Source: Mycobacteriales bacterium (GTDB lineage Bacteria > Actinomycetota > Actinomycetes > Mycobacteriales > Mycobacteriaceae). Taken from it: a stretch of 58,755 bases of DNA. The stretch lies in NCBI GenBank assembly GCA_012842085.1, contig DUTM01000001.1, forward strand, positions 1-58,755, read 5' to 3'. Below, piece by piece: positions 25,092 to 33,569 of this stretch. The position numbers and the translations under genes were made by a program. The notes beneath the pieces were generated by a model. That model was not told where the DNA came from and ran no database searches. It worked only from the letters and a program-made list of their open reading frames with translations. Every line of letters starts with the position of its first letter. Position 1 is the first letter of the stretch.

Positions 25092-26369
25092 TTAAGAGTA
25101 ATACTGCTCACGTGCTCGTTGGTAGCTCTTAATAAGCCCACGGGCAGTATGTACCCAGGAGAAATTGGAGGCATGGCCCGGCGCGGAAATAGCTAAACCA
25201 ATCCGTAGCGCGTCATCATCCAGGACCTTCTCTAAAACGTCCGCCCAGCGTTGCGGGTCATGCCCATCTACTAGCAGCCCGCTCACGCCGTCATCCACAG
25301 CCAGCGACAATCCCCCCACATTGGCCGCCACTACTGCGGTACCACACGCCTGGGCTTCTAGTGCCACCAGCCCGAAGGATTCATTATGGGAGGGGACGGC
25401 GACGACATCGGCAGCCCGGAAAACTTCCACCAAATCATGGGGCGGCATGGGGCGGAAAAACTTCACGTGCGACGCTATCCCGAGATCCCGTACCTGTTCC
25501 TCCAAGCGGGTGGGGCGATCCATTCCCGAACCGGAGGGGCCGCCCACGATCACAATGGTGAGGTTGCGGCCGGGACGACGGCGGAAAAGTTCGCCTGCTG
25601 CCGCCACCAAAACATCGGGAGCTTTCAGGGGCTGGATGCGACCCACGAATGCCACTATCTGATCATCAACTCGCAGCCCCAATTTGCGGCGGGCTTCCTC
25701 GGTGGCACCAGGACCACCCGGTGTGAACAGGCTCAGATCCGCGCCTGGGGGAATCACATCAATTTTTTGGGATTCGGTATGGAGCAGCTTAACCAGTTCT
25801 TGTTTCTCCGCCGGGGTGTTGGCCGTCAACCGCGTTGCTTCCTGGGCTATACGAGCCTCCGCCTCCAACCGTTCTTGCGGTTCGGGGGTGTCACCCGCTG
25901 CCAAAGTGGCGTTTTTGACGGCAGCCACCGTGTGGAAAGTGTGCACCAGTGGAACCCGCCACCGGGGCGCAGCTAGCAAGCCGACTTGGCCGGACAGCCA
26001 GTAGTGGGAGTGAATGAGGTCAAAATATCCCGGCTCGTGACGGGCCTCTACTTGCATCACGCCATGGGCGAAACTGCAGAGTTCCTGGGGAAGATCATAT
26101 TTGGTGAGACCTCCAAATGGGCCTGCGAGCACATGCCGAACCCGTACCCCCGGTTCCTCTTCTTCAATAGGGTCGCGGGAAGATTTGGTGGCGCGTGTAA
26201 AGATTTCCACTTCCACCCCACAACGCGCCAACTGCCGGGCAGTTTGCAGGATGAAAACGTTCATTCCGCCGGCATCCCCCATCCCAGGCTGGGCCAGTGG
26301 AGAGGTATGCATGGACAAAAGTGCCACGCGCCGCACTGGCTGGTGCAAAGAATGAGGTGAGGGACCCAT
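25092..26369 (-). CDS. mshA: MshA, D-inositol-3-phosphate N-acetylglucosaminyltransferase
   Basis: This GT-B enzyme (GT4 family) makes the first committed intermediate of mycothiol, the actinobacterial thiol. The protein of about 425 residues begins [29 protein letters not shown], which is typical of MshA, has the acceptor-site histidine region HSHYWLSG near 125, and shows the donor-site EX7E in [14 protein letters not shown] near 335. I use the ATG at 26369. An upstream TTG at 26381 is possible, because GGGG lies very close to the ATG. The mycothiol pathway supports an actinobacterial origin. Mycobacteria place it near gpm1 as well. Confidence 0.93.
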   Translation of the reverse strand: MGPSPHSLHQPVRRVALLSMHTSPLAQPGMGDAGGMNVFILQTARQLARCGVEVEIFTRATKSSRDPIEEEEPGVRVRHVLAGPFGGLTKYDLPQELCSFAHGVMQVEARHEPGYFDLIHSHYWLSGQVGLLAAPRWRVPLVHTFHTVAAVKNATLAAGDTPEPQERLEAEARIAQEATRLTANTPAEKQELVKLLHTESQKIDVIPPGADLSLFTPGGPGATEEARRKLGLRVDDQIVAFVGRIQPLKAPDVLVAAAGELFRRRPGRNLTIVIVGGPSGSGMDRPTRLEEQVRDLGIASHVKFFRPMPPHDLVEVFRAADVVAVPSHNESFGLVALEAQACGTAVVAANVGGLSLAVDDGVSGLLVDGHDPQRWADVLEKVLDDDALRIGLAISAPGHASNFSWVHTARGLIKSYQRAREQYYS

Positions 26370-26505
26370 GCCCCTATTCAACCGCAGAATTGGCGAAAAA
26401 CACAGAAATCTTGCCGAGAAAAACCGTTTTTGGGGTGGCCTAGAAAAATATTTTGAAAAATTATTGCAACAAGTTCGCGATTCGCCTACCTGGGCAGTCG
26501 TTCAT

Positions 26506-26564
26506 TTACTTTTTAGTAACCCTGACCTGGGACGCGCCAATAAAATTTTATTACTTCTAAGTAA
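26506..26564. promoter_or_regulatory. tandem TTACT-N4-AGTAA operators upstream of the acyl-CoA ligase gene
   Basis: Two palindromes with identical arms, TTACTTTTTAGTAA (26506-26519) and TTACTTCTAAGTAA (26551-26564), lie 45 nt apart, centre to centre, in the 255-bp gap 26370-26624. The second overlaps the place expected for the -35 region if TAACGT (26578-26583) is the -10 element. The arrangement fits a TetR- or GntR-type repressor of fatty-acid genes. The regulator is not identifiable. Confidence 0.55.
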
Positions 26565-26624
26565 CAAATTTTGCCTGTAACGTACCTTTCAGTCATTTGA
26601 ATCACACCGAAGAAACTGGTTGCT

Positions 26625-28421
26625 ATGAGTTCTTTTTTGCCTCCTAATGGAGAACCCTCGGAACGCCAAAAAATTTGGATTGGCTCTTACGAAGACGGTG
26701 TCCACTACCGGATGGATGGTCCGGTAAAGACTCTCGTTGATCTGTTCGACTACTCCATCTCCCACTGGGCGTCCAATCAAGCCATTGACTTTTTCGGAGC
26801 CAAACTCACCTACGAAGAACTAGATGTTCTTGTTGATCGGTGTGCCGAAGGCCTGCGCCGCATGGGCGTTGCCAAAGGTGACCGGGTTGCAGTTCTGCTC
26901 CCCAACTGCCCCCAGGCCATCATCTCCTTCTTCGCTATCGTCCGTCTCGGCGCGGTGGTAGTGGAGCACAACCCGCTATACACCACTAACGAGCTCGCGC
27001 ACCCCTTCTACGATCACGGTGCCCGCGTCGCCATCGCCTGGGACAAAATCGCTCCCAACGTTGTGAAACTGCGCCGCACCTCCGATCTTGAGAACGTGGT
27101 GTCCGTCAACCTCATCAACTCCCTTCCTTTGAAGCTGCGTCTCGCCCTCCGTCTTCCCATCAAGAAGACCCGCGAACTGCGTGACACTCTGCATGGACCT
27201 GCTCCCCACACCTACCCGTGGGAGCGTCTCCTCGACCAGCCTCGTATTTCGGTGGATCATCCTCGCCCTAGTGTTGAGGACCCCGCACTGATGCTGTACA
27301 CCTCTGGAACCACCGGCCGCCCCAAAGGCGTGGTTCTGACCCACTACAACCTGTACTGCGAATACCGCGTCTGCTGTCAGTGGATTAAGAACATGCGCCT
27401 GGGTGAGGAAGTTGTCCTCGCTACCCTGCCGATGTTCCACGCCTATGGCGTTATCGCGAACACCCTCATTGCCATTGGTGCTGGCGGAAAACTCATTCTG
27501 CTTCCCGCCCCCGAAATCAACCTCATTATGAATGTGTTCAAGAAGGAGGTACCGACTTTCGTACCCTCCGTACCTCCCATCTATGCGCGCATTCTGGAAG
27601 AGTCCAAGAAACGCGGCATCTCCATTAAGGGTGTCCGCCACTCCTTCTCCGGCGCCATGACCCTCCCCGCACCGCTGGTGCGCGAATGGGAGAAAGAAAC
27701 CGGTGGCGTTATTTCGGAGGGCTACGGCCTCACCGAAACCTCCCCGGTTATTGCCGGTAACCCCATGAACACGAAGCTCAACCGCCCGGGTTCGGTGGGT
27801 CTGCCCTTCCCCGAAACCGAAATTCGCATTGTGGATACCCGCGATGGTGTCACCGAACTTGGTTTCAACGAACCAGGCGAGATTGTGGTGCGTGGACCGA
27901 TGGTGTTCAAGGAGTACTACAACCTGCCGGAAGAGACCGAGAAGGCCATGAAGGGTGGCTGGTTCCACACCGGTGACGTCGGCATTATGGAGCCCGACGG
28001 CTACATCACCATTGTTGACCGCCTGAAGGAAGTCGTTATTACTGGTGGCTTCAACGTGTACCCCTCCGAAGTTGAAGACGCACTGCGCGACCACCCATCC
28101 GTCAAGGACTGTGTTGTTGTTGGTGTGAAGGCCGACAACGGTAAAGGCCGCGAGAAGGTTGCCGCTGGTGTCATCCTGGCGCACGGTGCTCGCCTCAACG
28201 AGGAAGAGTTGCGCGCCCACTGCCGCAAGACTCTTGCCCGCTACAAGATTCCGAAGCGCCTCATTGCAGTTGACGAACTGCCCACCAACATGATGGGCAA
28301 GGTGCTACGCAAGGACGCTGCTGCGATCATCCAGGATTTGGTGCAGAAATACCCGGAGCCCACTGTTCCGGATAAGCACAATCCGCGTGGCTCCCAGCTA
28401 GATGTGCGCGGCAAACTGTAA
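26625..28421 (+). CDS. FadD-type long-chain acyl-CoA (or acyl-AMP) ligase
   Basis: This 598-residue ANL-superfamily enzyme activates fatty acids with ATP. Motifs in order are YTSGTTGRPKGV near 227, GYGLTETSPVI near 367, GWFHTGDVG near 447, the hinge DRLKEVVITGGFNVYP near 465, and the catalytic lysine in NMMGKVLRKD near 565. The long-chain CoA-ligase layout has no insertion typical of FAAL enzymes, so CoA ester formation is more likely than transfer to a polyketide synthase. The 5' region carries two palindromic operators, suggesting induction by lipids. It ends at a terminator shared with murB. Confidence 0.88.
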   Translation: MSSFLPPNGEPSERQKIWIGSYEDGVHYRMDGPVKTLVDLFDYSISHWASNQAIDFFGAKLTYEELDVLVDRCAEGLRRMGVAKGDRVAVLLPNCPQAIISFFAIVRLGAVVVEHNPLYTTNELAHPFYDHGARVAIAWDKIAPNVVKLRRTSDLENVVSVNLINSLPLKLRLALRLPIKKTRELRDTLHGPAPHTYPWERLLDQPRISVDHPRPSVEDPALMLYTSGTTGRPKGVVLTHYNLYCEYRVCCQWIKNMRLGEEVVLATLPMFHAYGVIANTLIAIGAGGKLILLPAPEINLIMNVFKKEVPTFVPSVPPIYARILEESKKRGISIKGVRHSFSGAMTLPAPLVREWEKETGGVISEGYGLTETSPVIAGNPMNTKLNRPGSVGLPFPETEIRIVDTRDGVTELGFNEPGEIVVRGPMVFKEYYNLPEETEKAMKGGWFHTGDVGIMEPDGYITIVDRLKEVVITGGFNVYPSEVEDALRDHPSVKDCVVVGVKADNGKGREKVAAGVILAHGARLNEEELRAHCRKTLARYKIPKRLIAVDELPTNMMGKVLRKDAAAIIQDLVQKYPEPTVPDKHNPRGSQLDVRGKL

Positions 28422-28480
28422 CCAGACATTACTGCTGTTGAGCAGTTCTGTTTAAGGACGTCCGTCCTCCTATGAACAAA

Positions 28481-28518
28481 GGAGCGGCTACCTGCGGGTA
28501 GCCGCTCCTTTTTAGTGT
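28481..28518. terminator. terminator shared by fadD-like and murB genes
   Basis: GGAGCGGCTACC pairs with GGTAGCCGCTCC (12 bp, 3-nt loop region 28493-28495), followed by a T-run. The murB stop lies at its right edge. A smaller inverted repeat, AGGACGTCCGTCCT, is at 28455-28468. Confidence 0.85.
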
Positions 28519-29798
28519 TCTAAAGGTTTAAGGGCGCATCCAAAAAGCACCGGTTCGGGCACCAACTCCACTCCGAACTGCTTCCACACCCCGTAGCGCA
28601 CCTGCTCTGCCAGTTCAATCAGGTCAGAAGTCGTCGCTGTTCCCCGGTTGGTGAGGGCAAGTGTGTGGCGAGTACTCAGCCGCGCCGGCTTCCCGTCCCC
28701 CGGGTATCCCTTCTTGAAACCAGCCCGGTCAATCAGCCACGCTGCGGAAAGTTTCACGCCACCCCCGCCCGGGAACTGCGGCATCGTGTTCGGATCAATA
28801 CCGGCTGCCGCCACCGCTTCCGTCACATGCCCCAAAAGACATTCGGAAACAATCGGGTTGGTGAAGAAAGAGCCGGTGGAATAGGTGTCCGGATCTGGCA
28901 TGAACATGCCTTCACAGAACTCTATCCAAATACCTGACTTCTGGGGACTGCCCAACCCACCTGCTTCGGTGCCGGTACCGCACACCAACATGCCTTTGCC
29001 GCGCCGCAGCTTCAACACTGTGTCACGCGCCTTCTCCACCCGCACCTGGCCCCCAATGGAGCACCCCAGTTGGCGAGCCAACTCACGGTAGCGGATAGGC
29101 GCAGAAAGTCCGCCCTTGCGGAGCCGGAACTCAACTGCCGTCACCACCGCCCGATTCGTGAATTTGAGGTTCGAGCGGCGGTAGCTGAGCTCCAGTTGAT
29201 CCGCTCCCTCCCAGTTGATGGCGCCGGTGAGGCGATCAACCAGCTGCACCCGCTCCAGCACGGATTCCACTTCCACCCCATAAGCACCCACGTTTTGTAC
29301 GGGGGTGGCGCCGACCTGTCCGGGAATACCCGACAGGCACTCCACCCCGCCCCAATCCTGGTAGACGGAAAACCGCACAAAAGTATCCCAGTTCAGTCCC
29401 GCGGCAACCTGCACCGTCACCGACGTATCGTCTTCGGCGACCACCTGAACCCCCGGCTCCACAATGCGGCCTTCGGGAGAAATTTTTTCCTCTGTAGAGG
29501 TCGGCGGTACCTGCTGCAGCAGCACAACATCGTGGCGTTCCACACCTACGGTGGAGTCCCCCGCGATTAGGTTGGAACCGCCCCCCAGGGTTAACAGCGG
29601 CACATCGTGTTCCAGCCCGGCGCGCACCACGGCGCTTACCTGTTGTGCCGTGTGGCAGCGGATGACCCCCAACGTCGGTGCCCCCACATGGGAGGTGGTG
29701 ACGTCGGCGAACGCAACATCCGTTTCGACGGTTGCTCCAACTGCGGTGGCGGCTTGCCACAATTTTTCTAAAGCTGTGGCGGACACTTGTGCACTCAT
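28512..29798 (-). CDS. murB: MurB, UDP-N-acetylenolpyruvoylglucosamine reductase
   Basis: This flavoenzyme completes UDP-MurNAc synthesis for peptidoglycan. The frame extends to 29924, but I start at the ATG at 29798, where the protein becomes family-like and where TATCCT stands 7 nt upstream (leaderless pattern). In the 428 residues, the FAD-binding segment is TLGGGSNLIAGD near 70, then GIPGQVGATPVQNVGAYGVE and SYRRSNLKF. The catalytic serine is in YSTGSFFTNP, and a glutamate lies in LVPEPVLFG near the end. It is longer than typical MurB (about 350-370), with extra segments around residues 85-120 and in the last third. Confidence 0.92.
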   Translation of the reverse strand: MSAQVSATALEKLWQAATAVGATVETDVAFADVTTSHVGAPTLGVIRCHTAQQVSAVVRAGLEHDVPLLTLGGGSNLIAGDSTVGVERHDVVLLQQVPPTSTEEKISPEGRIVEPGVQVVAEDDTSVTVQVAAGLNWDTFVRFSVYQDWGGVECLSGIPGQVGATPVQNVGAYGVEVESVLERVQLVDRLTGAINWEGADQLELSYRRSNLKFTNRAVVTAVEFRLRKGGLSAPIRYRELARQLGCSIGGQVRVEKARDTVLKLRRGKGMLVCGTGTEAGGLGSPQKSGIWIEFCEGMFMPDPDTYSTGSFFTNPIVSECLLGHVTEAVAAAGIDPNTMPQFPGGGGVKLSAAWLIDRAGFKKGYPGDGKPARLSTRHTLALTNRGTATTSDLIELAEQVRYGVWKQFGVELVPEPVLFGCALKPLEH

Positions 29799-29805
29799 GG
29801 TTTCC

Positions 29806-29864
29806 AGGATACCCGCATCTGCCCTCCAGTCCGTTAGAGAGTGGGCTTTGAGGGCAGGTAGGCT
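29806..29864. promoter_or_regulatory. divergent leaderless-type promoters of murB and the methyltransferase gene
   Basis: TATCCT (29811-29806, minus) is 7 nt before the murB ATG, and TAGGCT (29859-29864, plus) is 7 nt before the methyltransferase ATG. The start codons are only 73 bp apart, and neither has a Shine-Dalgarno sequence. Confidence 0.5.
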
Positions 29865-29871
29865 CAAAGTT

Positions 29872-30723
29872 ATGAGAGCAGCCGACGCACGCGTAACTGG
29901 GGTACCCGAGGAGGTGCCCCGCATTCCTCCTGATCATGCCGTCGGATCCATCACCCGCGGTACTACCGGGGTGAACCGGTTGCGCAAATGCGACCGGTGG
30001 ATGTGCCACAACTCCCGTGTTCGGGAAGCCCTCCACCACGCTTCCGGCCGGCCGTTAGCAATCGACTTGGGGTATGGGGCAGCCCCGTGGACCACTGTAG
30101 AAATGGCGACCCGGCTCCGTCACCACCTTGCTCCCGAGCTGGAGGTGGTGGGGTTGGAAATTGATCCCGACCGGATTTTCCCAGACCAGAATGGGGTGCG
30201 GTTTGAGGTGGGCGGTTTTGAGCTTTCCGACTATCGTCCGAATCTGGTGCGGGCGTTTAATGTGCTGCGCCAATATAGCGTGACGGAAGTGGAGAATGCG
30301 TGGCGCATGATGCAGGCGCAGCTGGCTCCGGGCGGTGTCGTTGTGGAAGGTACCAGCAATGAGGTTGGCCGCCGCGCCACTTGGGTCCTGCTGGATGAAC
30401 ATCGTCCCTTGAGTTTGACGATGGTGTGGACTCCGGGAGAGTTGGAGAACCCCTCCGAGATTGCGGAGCGTTTACCGAAAGCACTGATCCATCGGAATGT
30501 GCCGGGGGAGCCGATCCATAAGCTGTTGACGGCAGCGGATGCGGCGTGGGCGAGTACAGCTGGCTATTCGCCGTTCGGTCCTATTGATCGCTGGCGTCGG
30601 ACGTTGCAGATCCTGCGGGATGAAGGCTGGCCAATTGTGCGCCAACACCGCAAAATTCGGGACTGTCTGATGACGGTGCCGTGGGAAACAGTGGCTTCTC
30701 CGACAGAAAACCTGCACAATTAG
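29872..30723 (+). CDS. class I SAM-dependent methyltransferase-like protein
   Basis: This 283-residue protein has a recognisable SAM-binding motif I, LAIDLGYGAAPWTTVEMA (near 63-80), followed by an acidic strand end GLEIDPDRI, and a motif IV-like region LVRAFNVLRQY. The C-terminal half (WRRTLQILRDEGWPIV) is specific to an uncharacterised actinobacterial group found divergent from murB. The N-terminus has a cysteine pair, KCDRWMC. The methyl acceptor is unknown. Its start overlaps no other gene and appears leaderless. The LmeA-like gene follows 4 nt after its stop, so they are co-transcribed. Confidence 0.75.
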   Translation: MRAADARVTGVPEEVPRIPPDHAVGSITRGTTGVNRLRKCDRWMCHNSRVREALHHASGRPLAIDLGYGAAPWTTVEMATRLRHHLAPELEVVGLEIDPDRIFPDQNGVRFEVGGFELSDYRPNLVRAFNVLRQYSVTEVENAWRMMQAQLAPGGVVVEGTSNEVGRRATWVLLDEHRPLSLTMVWTPGELENPSEIAERLPKALIHRNVPGEPIHKLLTAADAAWASTAGYSPFGPIDRWRRTLQILRDEGWPIVRQHRKIRDCLMTVPWETVASPTENLHN

Positions 30724-30727
30724 AGTC

Positions 30728-31537
30728 ATGAGTTCAGAGAAAAAAGGTGGAGTTGTCCTCCCCCTCGTCCTAATTTTCCTCTTCACCGTTGCCGTTGTTT
30801 TGGTGGGTATTGAGCTGTACGCACGCCACCAGGTGGGTAACGATATTGCCAAACAGGTGTCGGCCGAAATCAATAAGGACTGCATTGAAAATGCGGGTCC
30901 GGACGACCCCAATAGTTGTGCCCGAATTGGCGTGCCGGTGAAGACTCGTTTCTCTGCCATTCCGATTCTTTTTAGCGTCCCGCAGCAGAAGCTACCCCAG
31001 ATTGAGGTTCGTATTGGGGTGTTCCCCGAGTCTCACCGTTTGGCCGGTACCGCGGTGAAGTTCGATGCGAAAGATGTTGACTACACCGACAAGCACAACA
31101 TCAAGTTCGGCTCAGCAGAGGCTGAGCTGCACATTCCGCCGGTAGCGGTGCGCAACCAGCTGAACGCGGAAATCGAAAAAGAGGCAGGTCCGCTGGCGAA
31201 ACACATGAAAGTGTCGGCAGTGAAGTTCTTTCCTGAGGCCAAGAATGTGCGTTTGGAGCTGAACGAAGGCCTCATCAAGATGACGGTTGTTCCCAATATC
31301 AAGAACGGTAAATTCGTGATGGAGCTGACGGACACCGAGATTGCTGGTTCCAGCCAGCCGTTCATCACCAACCTGTTGCGCAGCATTATCCCCAACTTGG
31401 CCGGCGAGTACATGAATATTCTGCCCACCGGTTTTGTGGCGGAAGAGTTGGAGATTAAAGAAAACGAAATGATCGTGAAGGTGAACGGGAAAGAATTCAC
31501 TTCCCAGGAACTCGCAGAAGGCACCAGGCAGTACTAG
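30728..31537 (+). CDS. DUF2993/LmeA-like envelope protein
   Basis: This 269-residue protein has one N-terminal membrane anchor (residues about 9-29, VVLPLVLIFLFTVAVVLVG) and an extracytoplasmic DUF2993 domain (AEAELHIPPVAVRNQLNAE, then LNEGLIKMTVVPNI). In mycobacteria the DUF2993 protein LmeA is needed for mannan elongation of lipomannan and binds phosphoinositides. Two cysteines near residues 55-66 could form a disulfide. It follows the methyltransferase gene closely and ends 9 bp from the convergent deoC. The precise ligand is unknown. Confidence 0.8.
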   Translation: MSSEKKGGVVLPLVLIFLFTVAVVLVGIELYARHQVGNDIAKQVSAEINKDCIENAGPDDPNSCARIGVPVKTRFSAIPILFSVPQQKLPQIEVRIGVFPESHRLAGTAVKFDAKDVDYTDKHNIKFGSAEAELHIPPVAVRNQLNAEIEKEAGPLAKHMKVSAVKFFPEAKNVRLELNEGLIKMTVVPNIKNGKFVMELTDTEIAGSSQPFITNLLRSIIPNLAGEYMNILPTGFVAEELEIKENEMIVKVNGKEFTSQELAEGTRQY

Positions 31538-31546
31538 CCTGTAGCG

Positions 31547-32254
31547 CTAGTCTGCAGTCACAATTTCACGTGTGCGGGAGCAGCCCAGCCGGGTTGCTCC
31601 CGCTGCTACAAGTTCTAGTGCCTGCGAACGCGTACGGATCCCACCAGCGGCTTTGATACCCATTTTGCCGCCAATACTTTCCTGCATAATGCGCACTGCC
31701 TCCACCGAAGCTCCGCCCGCCGGGTGGTACCCCGTAGAGGTTTTCACGAAATCCGCACCGGCAGCCAAAGCGATCTGGCAGCACCGGTCAATCCTTTCCG
31801 CACCATCCGGCAAGGTCAACAGGTACGCCGTTTCAAGAATTACTTTCAGCACCACCGGGCTGGGGGCGGCCTCCCGTACCGTCACAATATCGGCCATGAC
31901 CATGTTCCAGGCACCCGCGGTGACCGCACCCAAGTCCACCACCATGTCGAGCTCGGTAGCCCCCTGGTCCACGGCGATACGTGCACTAAAAGCTTTCGCC
32001 AGCGAATTGTGGGCGCCACTGGGGAACCCCACCACCGCCGTCACCGGCAGTTCCGGATTGTCTAGAGGGAGCCGGGCCGGAGTCACACAAAGGGAGTGTG
32101 CCCCCAGTTCCTTGGCTTCCGCCAGGGCGGCGGCAACGTCGGCATCAGTCGCTTCCGGGGTGAGGAGAGTGTGGTCGATAAGGGCCGCCAATTCCGGTCC
32201 CGTGAGCTGAGAAGGTGTATCGGGCTGCTGTGGTGTTCCGCTGCTGAATGTCAT
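31547..32254 (-). CDS. deoC: DeoC, deoxyribose-phosphate aldolase
   Basis: This class I aldolase cleaves 2-deoxyribose-5-phosphate to glyceraldehyde-3-phosphate and acetaldehyde. The 235 residues contain the family start IDHTLL, the conserved VVLKVILETAYL, the Schiff-base lysine in FVKTSTGYHPAGG near 170, and the second active-site lysine in MGIKAAGGIRT near 200. It is divergent from purU, with only 30 bp between start codons. TAATCT 6 nt upstream of its ATG suggests a leaderless mRNA. M. tuberculosis deoC (Rv0478) occupies the same neighbourhood. Confidence 0.95.
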   Translation of the reverse strand: MTFSSGTPQQPDTPSQLTGPELAALIDHTLLTPEATDADVAAALAEAKELGAHSLCVTPARLPLDNPELPVTAVVGFPSGAHNSLAKAFSARIAVDQGATELDMVVDLGAVTAGAWNMVMADIVTVREAAPSPVVLKVILETAYLLTLPDGAERIDRCCQIALAAGADFVKTSTGYHPAGGASVEAVRIMQESIGGKMGIKAAGGIRTRSQALELVAAGATRLGCSRTREIVTAD

Positions 32255-32260
32255 ACAGCC

Positions 32261-32277
32261 AGATTACCCACTAGAAT
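32261..32277. promoter_or_regulatory. interlocked leaderless promoters of deoC and purU
   Basis: TAATCT (minus, 32266-32261) is 6 nt before the deoC ATG, and TAGAAT (plus, 32272-32277) is 7 nt before the purU ATG at 32285. The two -10 boxes are 5 bp apart in the 30-bp gap, so the polymerase footprints must overlap and the two genes may be mutually exclusive. Confidence 0.55.
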
Positions 32278-32284
32278 GGCGTTC

Positions 32285-33193
32285 ATGACTTCCTACCTTA
32301 AATCTGCCGGCAACAACGCTGGCGACGAGCGCCGTTACGTGTTCACTCTGGCATGCCCAGACCGCGTCGGAATTGTGGCTGACATTTCCCAATTCTTGGC
32401 AGATTTAGGCGGTTGGATTGTGGAAGCCAACTATTACGCCGACCCCGTCTCCAACTGGTTCCACACCCGGCAGGCAGTGCGCGCCGACTCCGTGGACATG
32501 GATTTTGCGGACTTGCAGAAGGCGTGGGCAGAATTCGCCCAGCAGCTAGGTCCGGACGCCAAATGGCGGGTGACGGACACGGCGCAGCAGAAACGCGGCG
32601 TCATTATGGTTTCCAAACAGGGGCACTGCCTGCACGACCTTTTGGGCCGCATCTACCACGGCGACTACCCCATGCAGGTGGAGTGCGTTATCTCCAACCA
32701 CCCCGACTTGGAGTCCATGGCACAGCACTACGGTATTCCCTACCACCATGTGCCTTTTGCTCCCGGTGAGCAGGGCAAACGGGAAGCTTTCGACAAGATT
32801 GCGGAGTTAGTGGATGACGTCGATCCGGATGTGATCGTGCTGGCTCGCTTTATGCAGATTCTGCCGCCCGATTTGTGTGAACGTTGGGCTGGCCGCTGCA
32901 TCAATATTCACCACAGTTTCCTGCCGTCCTTTATTGGTGCCCGCCCCTATGCGCAGGCCTACACCCGTGGCGTCAAACTGGTGGGAGCCACCTGCCACTT
33001 TGTGACCAGTGACCTGGATAATGGGCCCATTATTGAGCAGGATGTGCAGCGTGTAACCCACGCCGACACGGAAGACGAGATGGTGCGCCGCGGACGCGAT
33101 ATTGAAGAGTTGGTGATGGCGCGCGGTTTGCGGTTCTTCCTAGAAGACCGAGTGCAGGTTCACAACCACCGCACAGTTATTTTCACCCAATAG
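32285..33193 (+). CDS. purU: PurU, formyltetrahydrofolate deformylase
   Basis: This enzyme hydrolyses 10-formyl-THF to formate and THF, balancing one-carbon pools. The 302-residue protein has an N-terminal ACT domain (about 15-95, FTLACPDRVGIVADISQFLAD) and a C-terminal formyltransferase-fold hydrolase domain with the catalytic set NIHHSFLPSFIGARPY and ATCHFVTSDLDNGPII. I choose the ATG at 32285, three codons after another in-frame ATG at 32276, because TAGAAT lies 7 nt before it. It converges with the DUF2516 gene. M. tuberculosis carries purU (Rv2964) elsewhere, so its location here differs. Confidence 0.94.
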   Translation: MTSYLKSAGNNAGDERRYVFTLACPDRVGIVADISQFLADLGGWIVEANYYADPVSNWFHTRQAVRADSVDMDFADLQKAWAEFAQQLGPDAKWRVTDTAQQKRGVIMVSKQGHCLHDLLGRIYHGDYPMQVECVISNHPDLESMAQHYGIPYHHVPFAPGEQGKREAFDKIAELVDDVDPDVIVLARFMQILPPDLCERWAGRCINIHHSFLPSFIGARPYAQAYTRGVKLVGATCHFVTSDLDNGPIIEQDVQRVTHADTEDEMVRRGRDIEELVMARGLRFFLEDRVQVHNHRTVIFTQ

Positions 33194-33215
33194 GATTCCG
33201 CCACGCGGACTACTG

Positions 33216-33560
33216 CTACCAGGCGCTATTGCCGTAGCCGTCCTGGGTGTTGTCAATCAGATTGTCGAGTTCCACCCGCTTGGATCCCCAGTAAACGCCA
33301 ACCACCACCCAGGCAATAAGAGCCAGGGTGAACATGCCTCCCACACCTAGCGTCACCGCCGTCATCCCCAACGCAATTGCGGAAGCCACCAACATGGCCA
33401 CCCAACCGGTTTTGGAGACACGCCCATTGAATTCGAAAGCATCCGACCGCATCCGTACGGCATGAATAATGCTGCGGATGGCGTAAAAACACCCAACGGC
33501 AGCTAAAAGAGCCACAGCAATCCATTCGATGGGGGTGCGGAGCAGGGCGTTCACAAACAT
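33216..33560 (-). CDS. DUF2516 membrane protein (Rv0476-like)
   Basis: This 114-residue protein has three hydrophobic helices (about 10-33, 50-72 and 74-92) and a polar C-terminus rich in Asn/Asp. AAGGA lies about 7 nt before the ATG. It matches the small DUF2516 membrane protein next to deoC in mycobacteria (Rv0476). No function is known to me. It starts 9 bp after the DUF445 gene ends and is probably co-transcribed with it. Confidence 0.75.
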   Translation of the reverse strand: MFVNALLRTPIEWIAVALLAAVGCFYAIRSIIHAVRMRSDAFEFNGRVSKTGWVAMLVASAIALGMTAVTLGVGGMFTLALIAWVVVGVYWGSKRVELDNLIDNTQDGYGNSAW

Positions 33561-33569
33561 TTATGGTCC

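Noticed and set aside
26976-28220. 1.2-kb minus-strand frame within the acyl-CoA ligase gene
   Set aside because: It mirrors the ligase gene in the opposite strand. The translation is Gly/Val/His-rich with no motif, as expected for antisense of GC-rich coding DNA.
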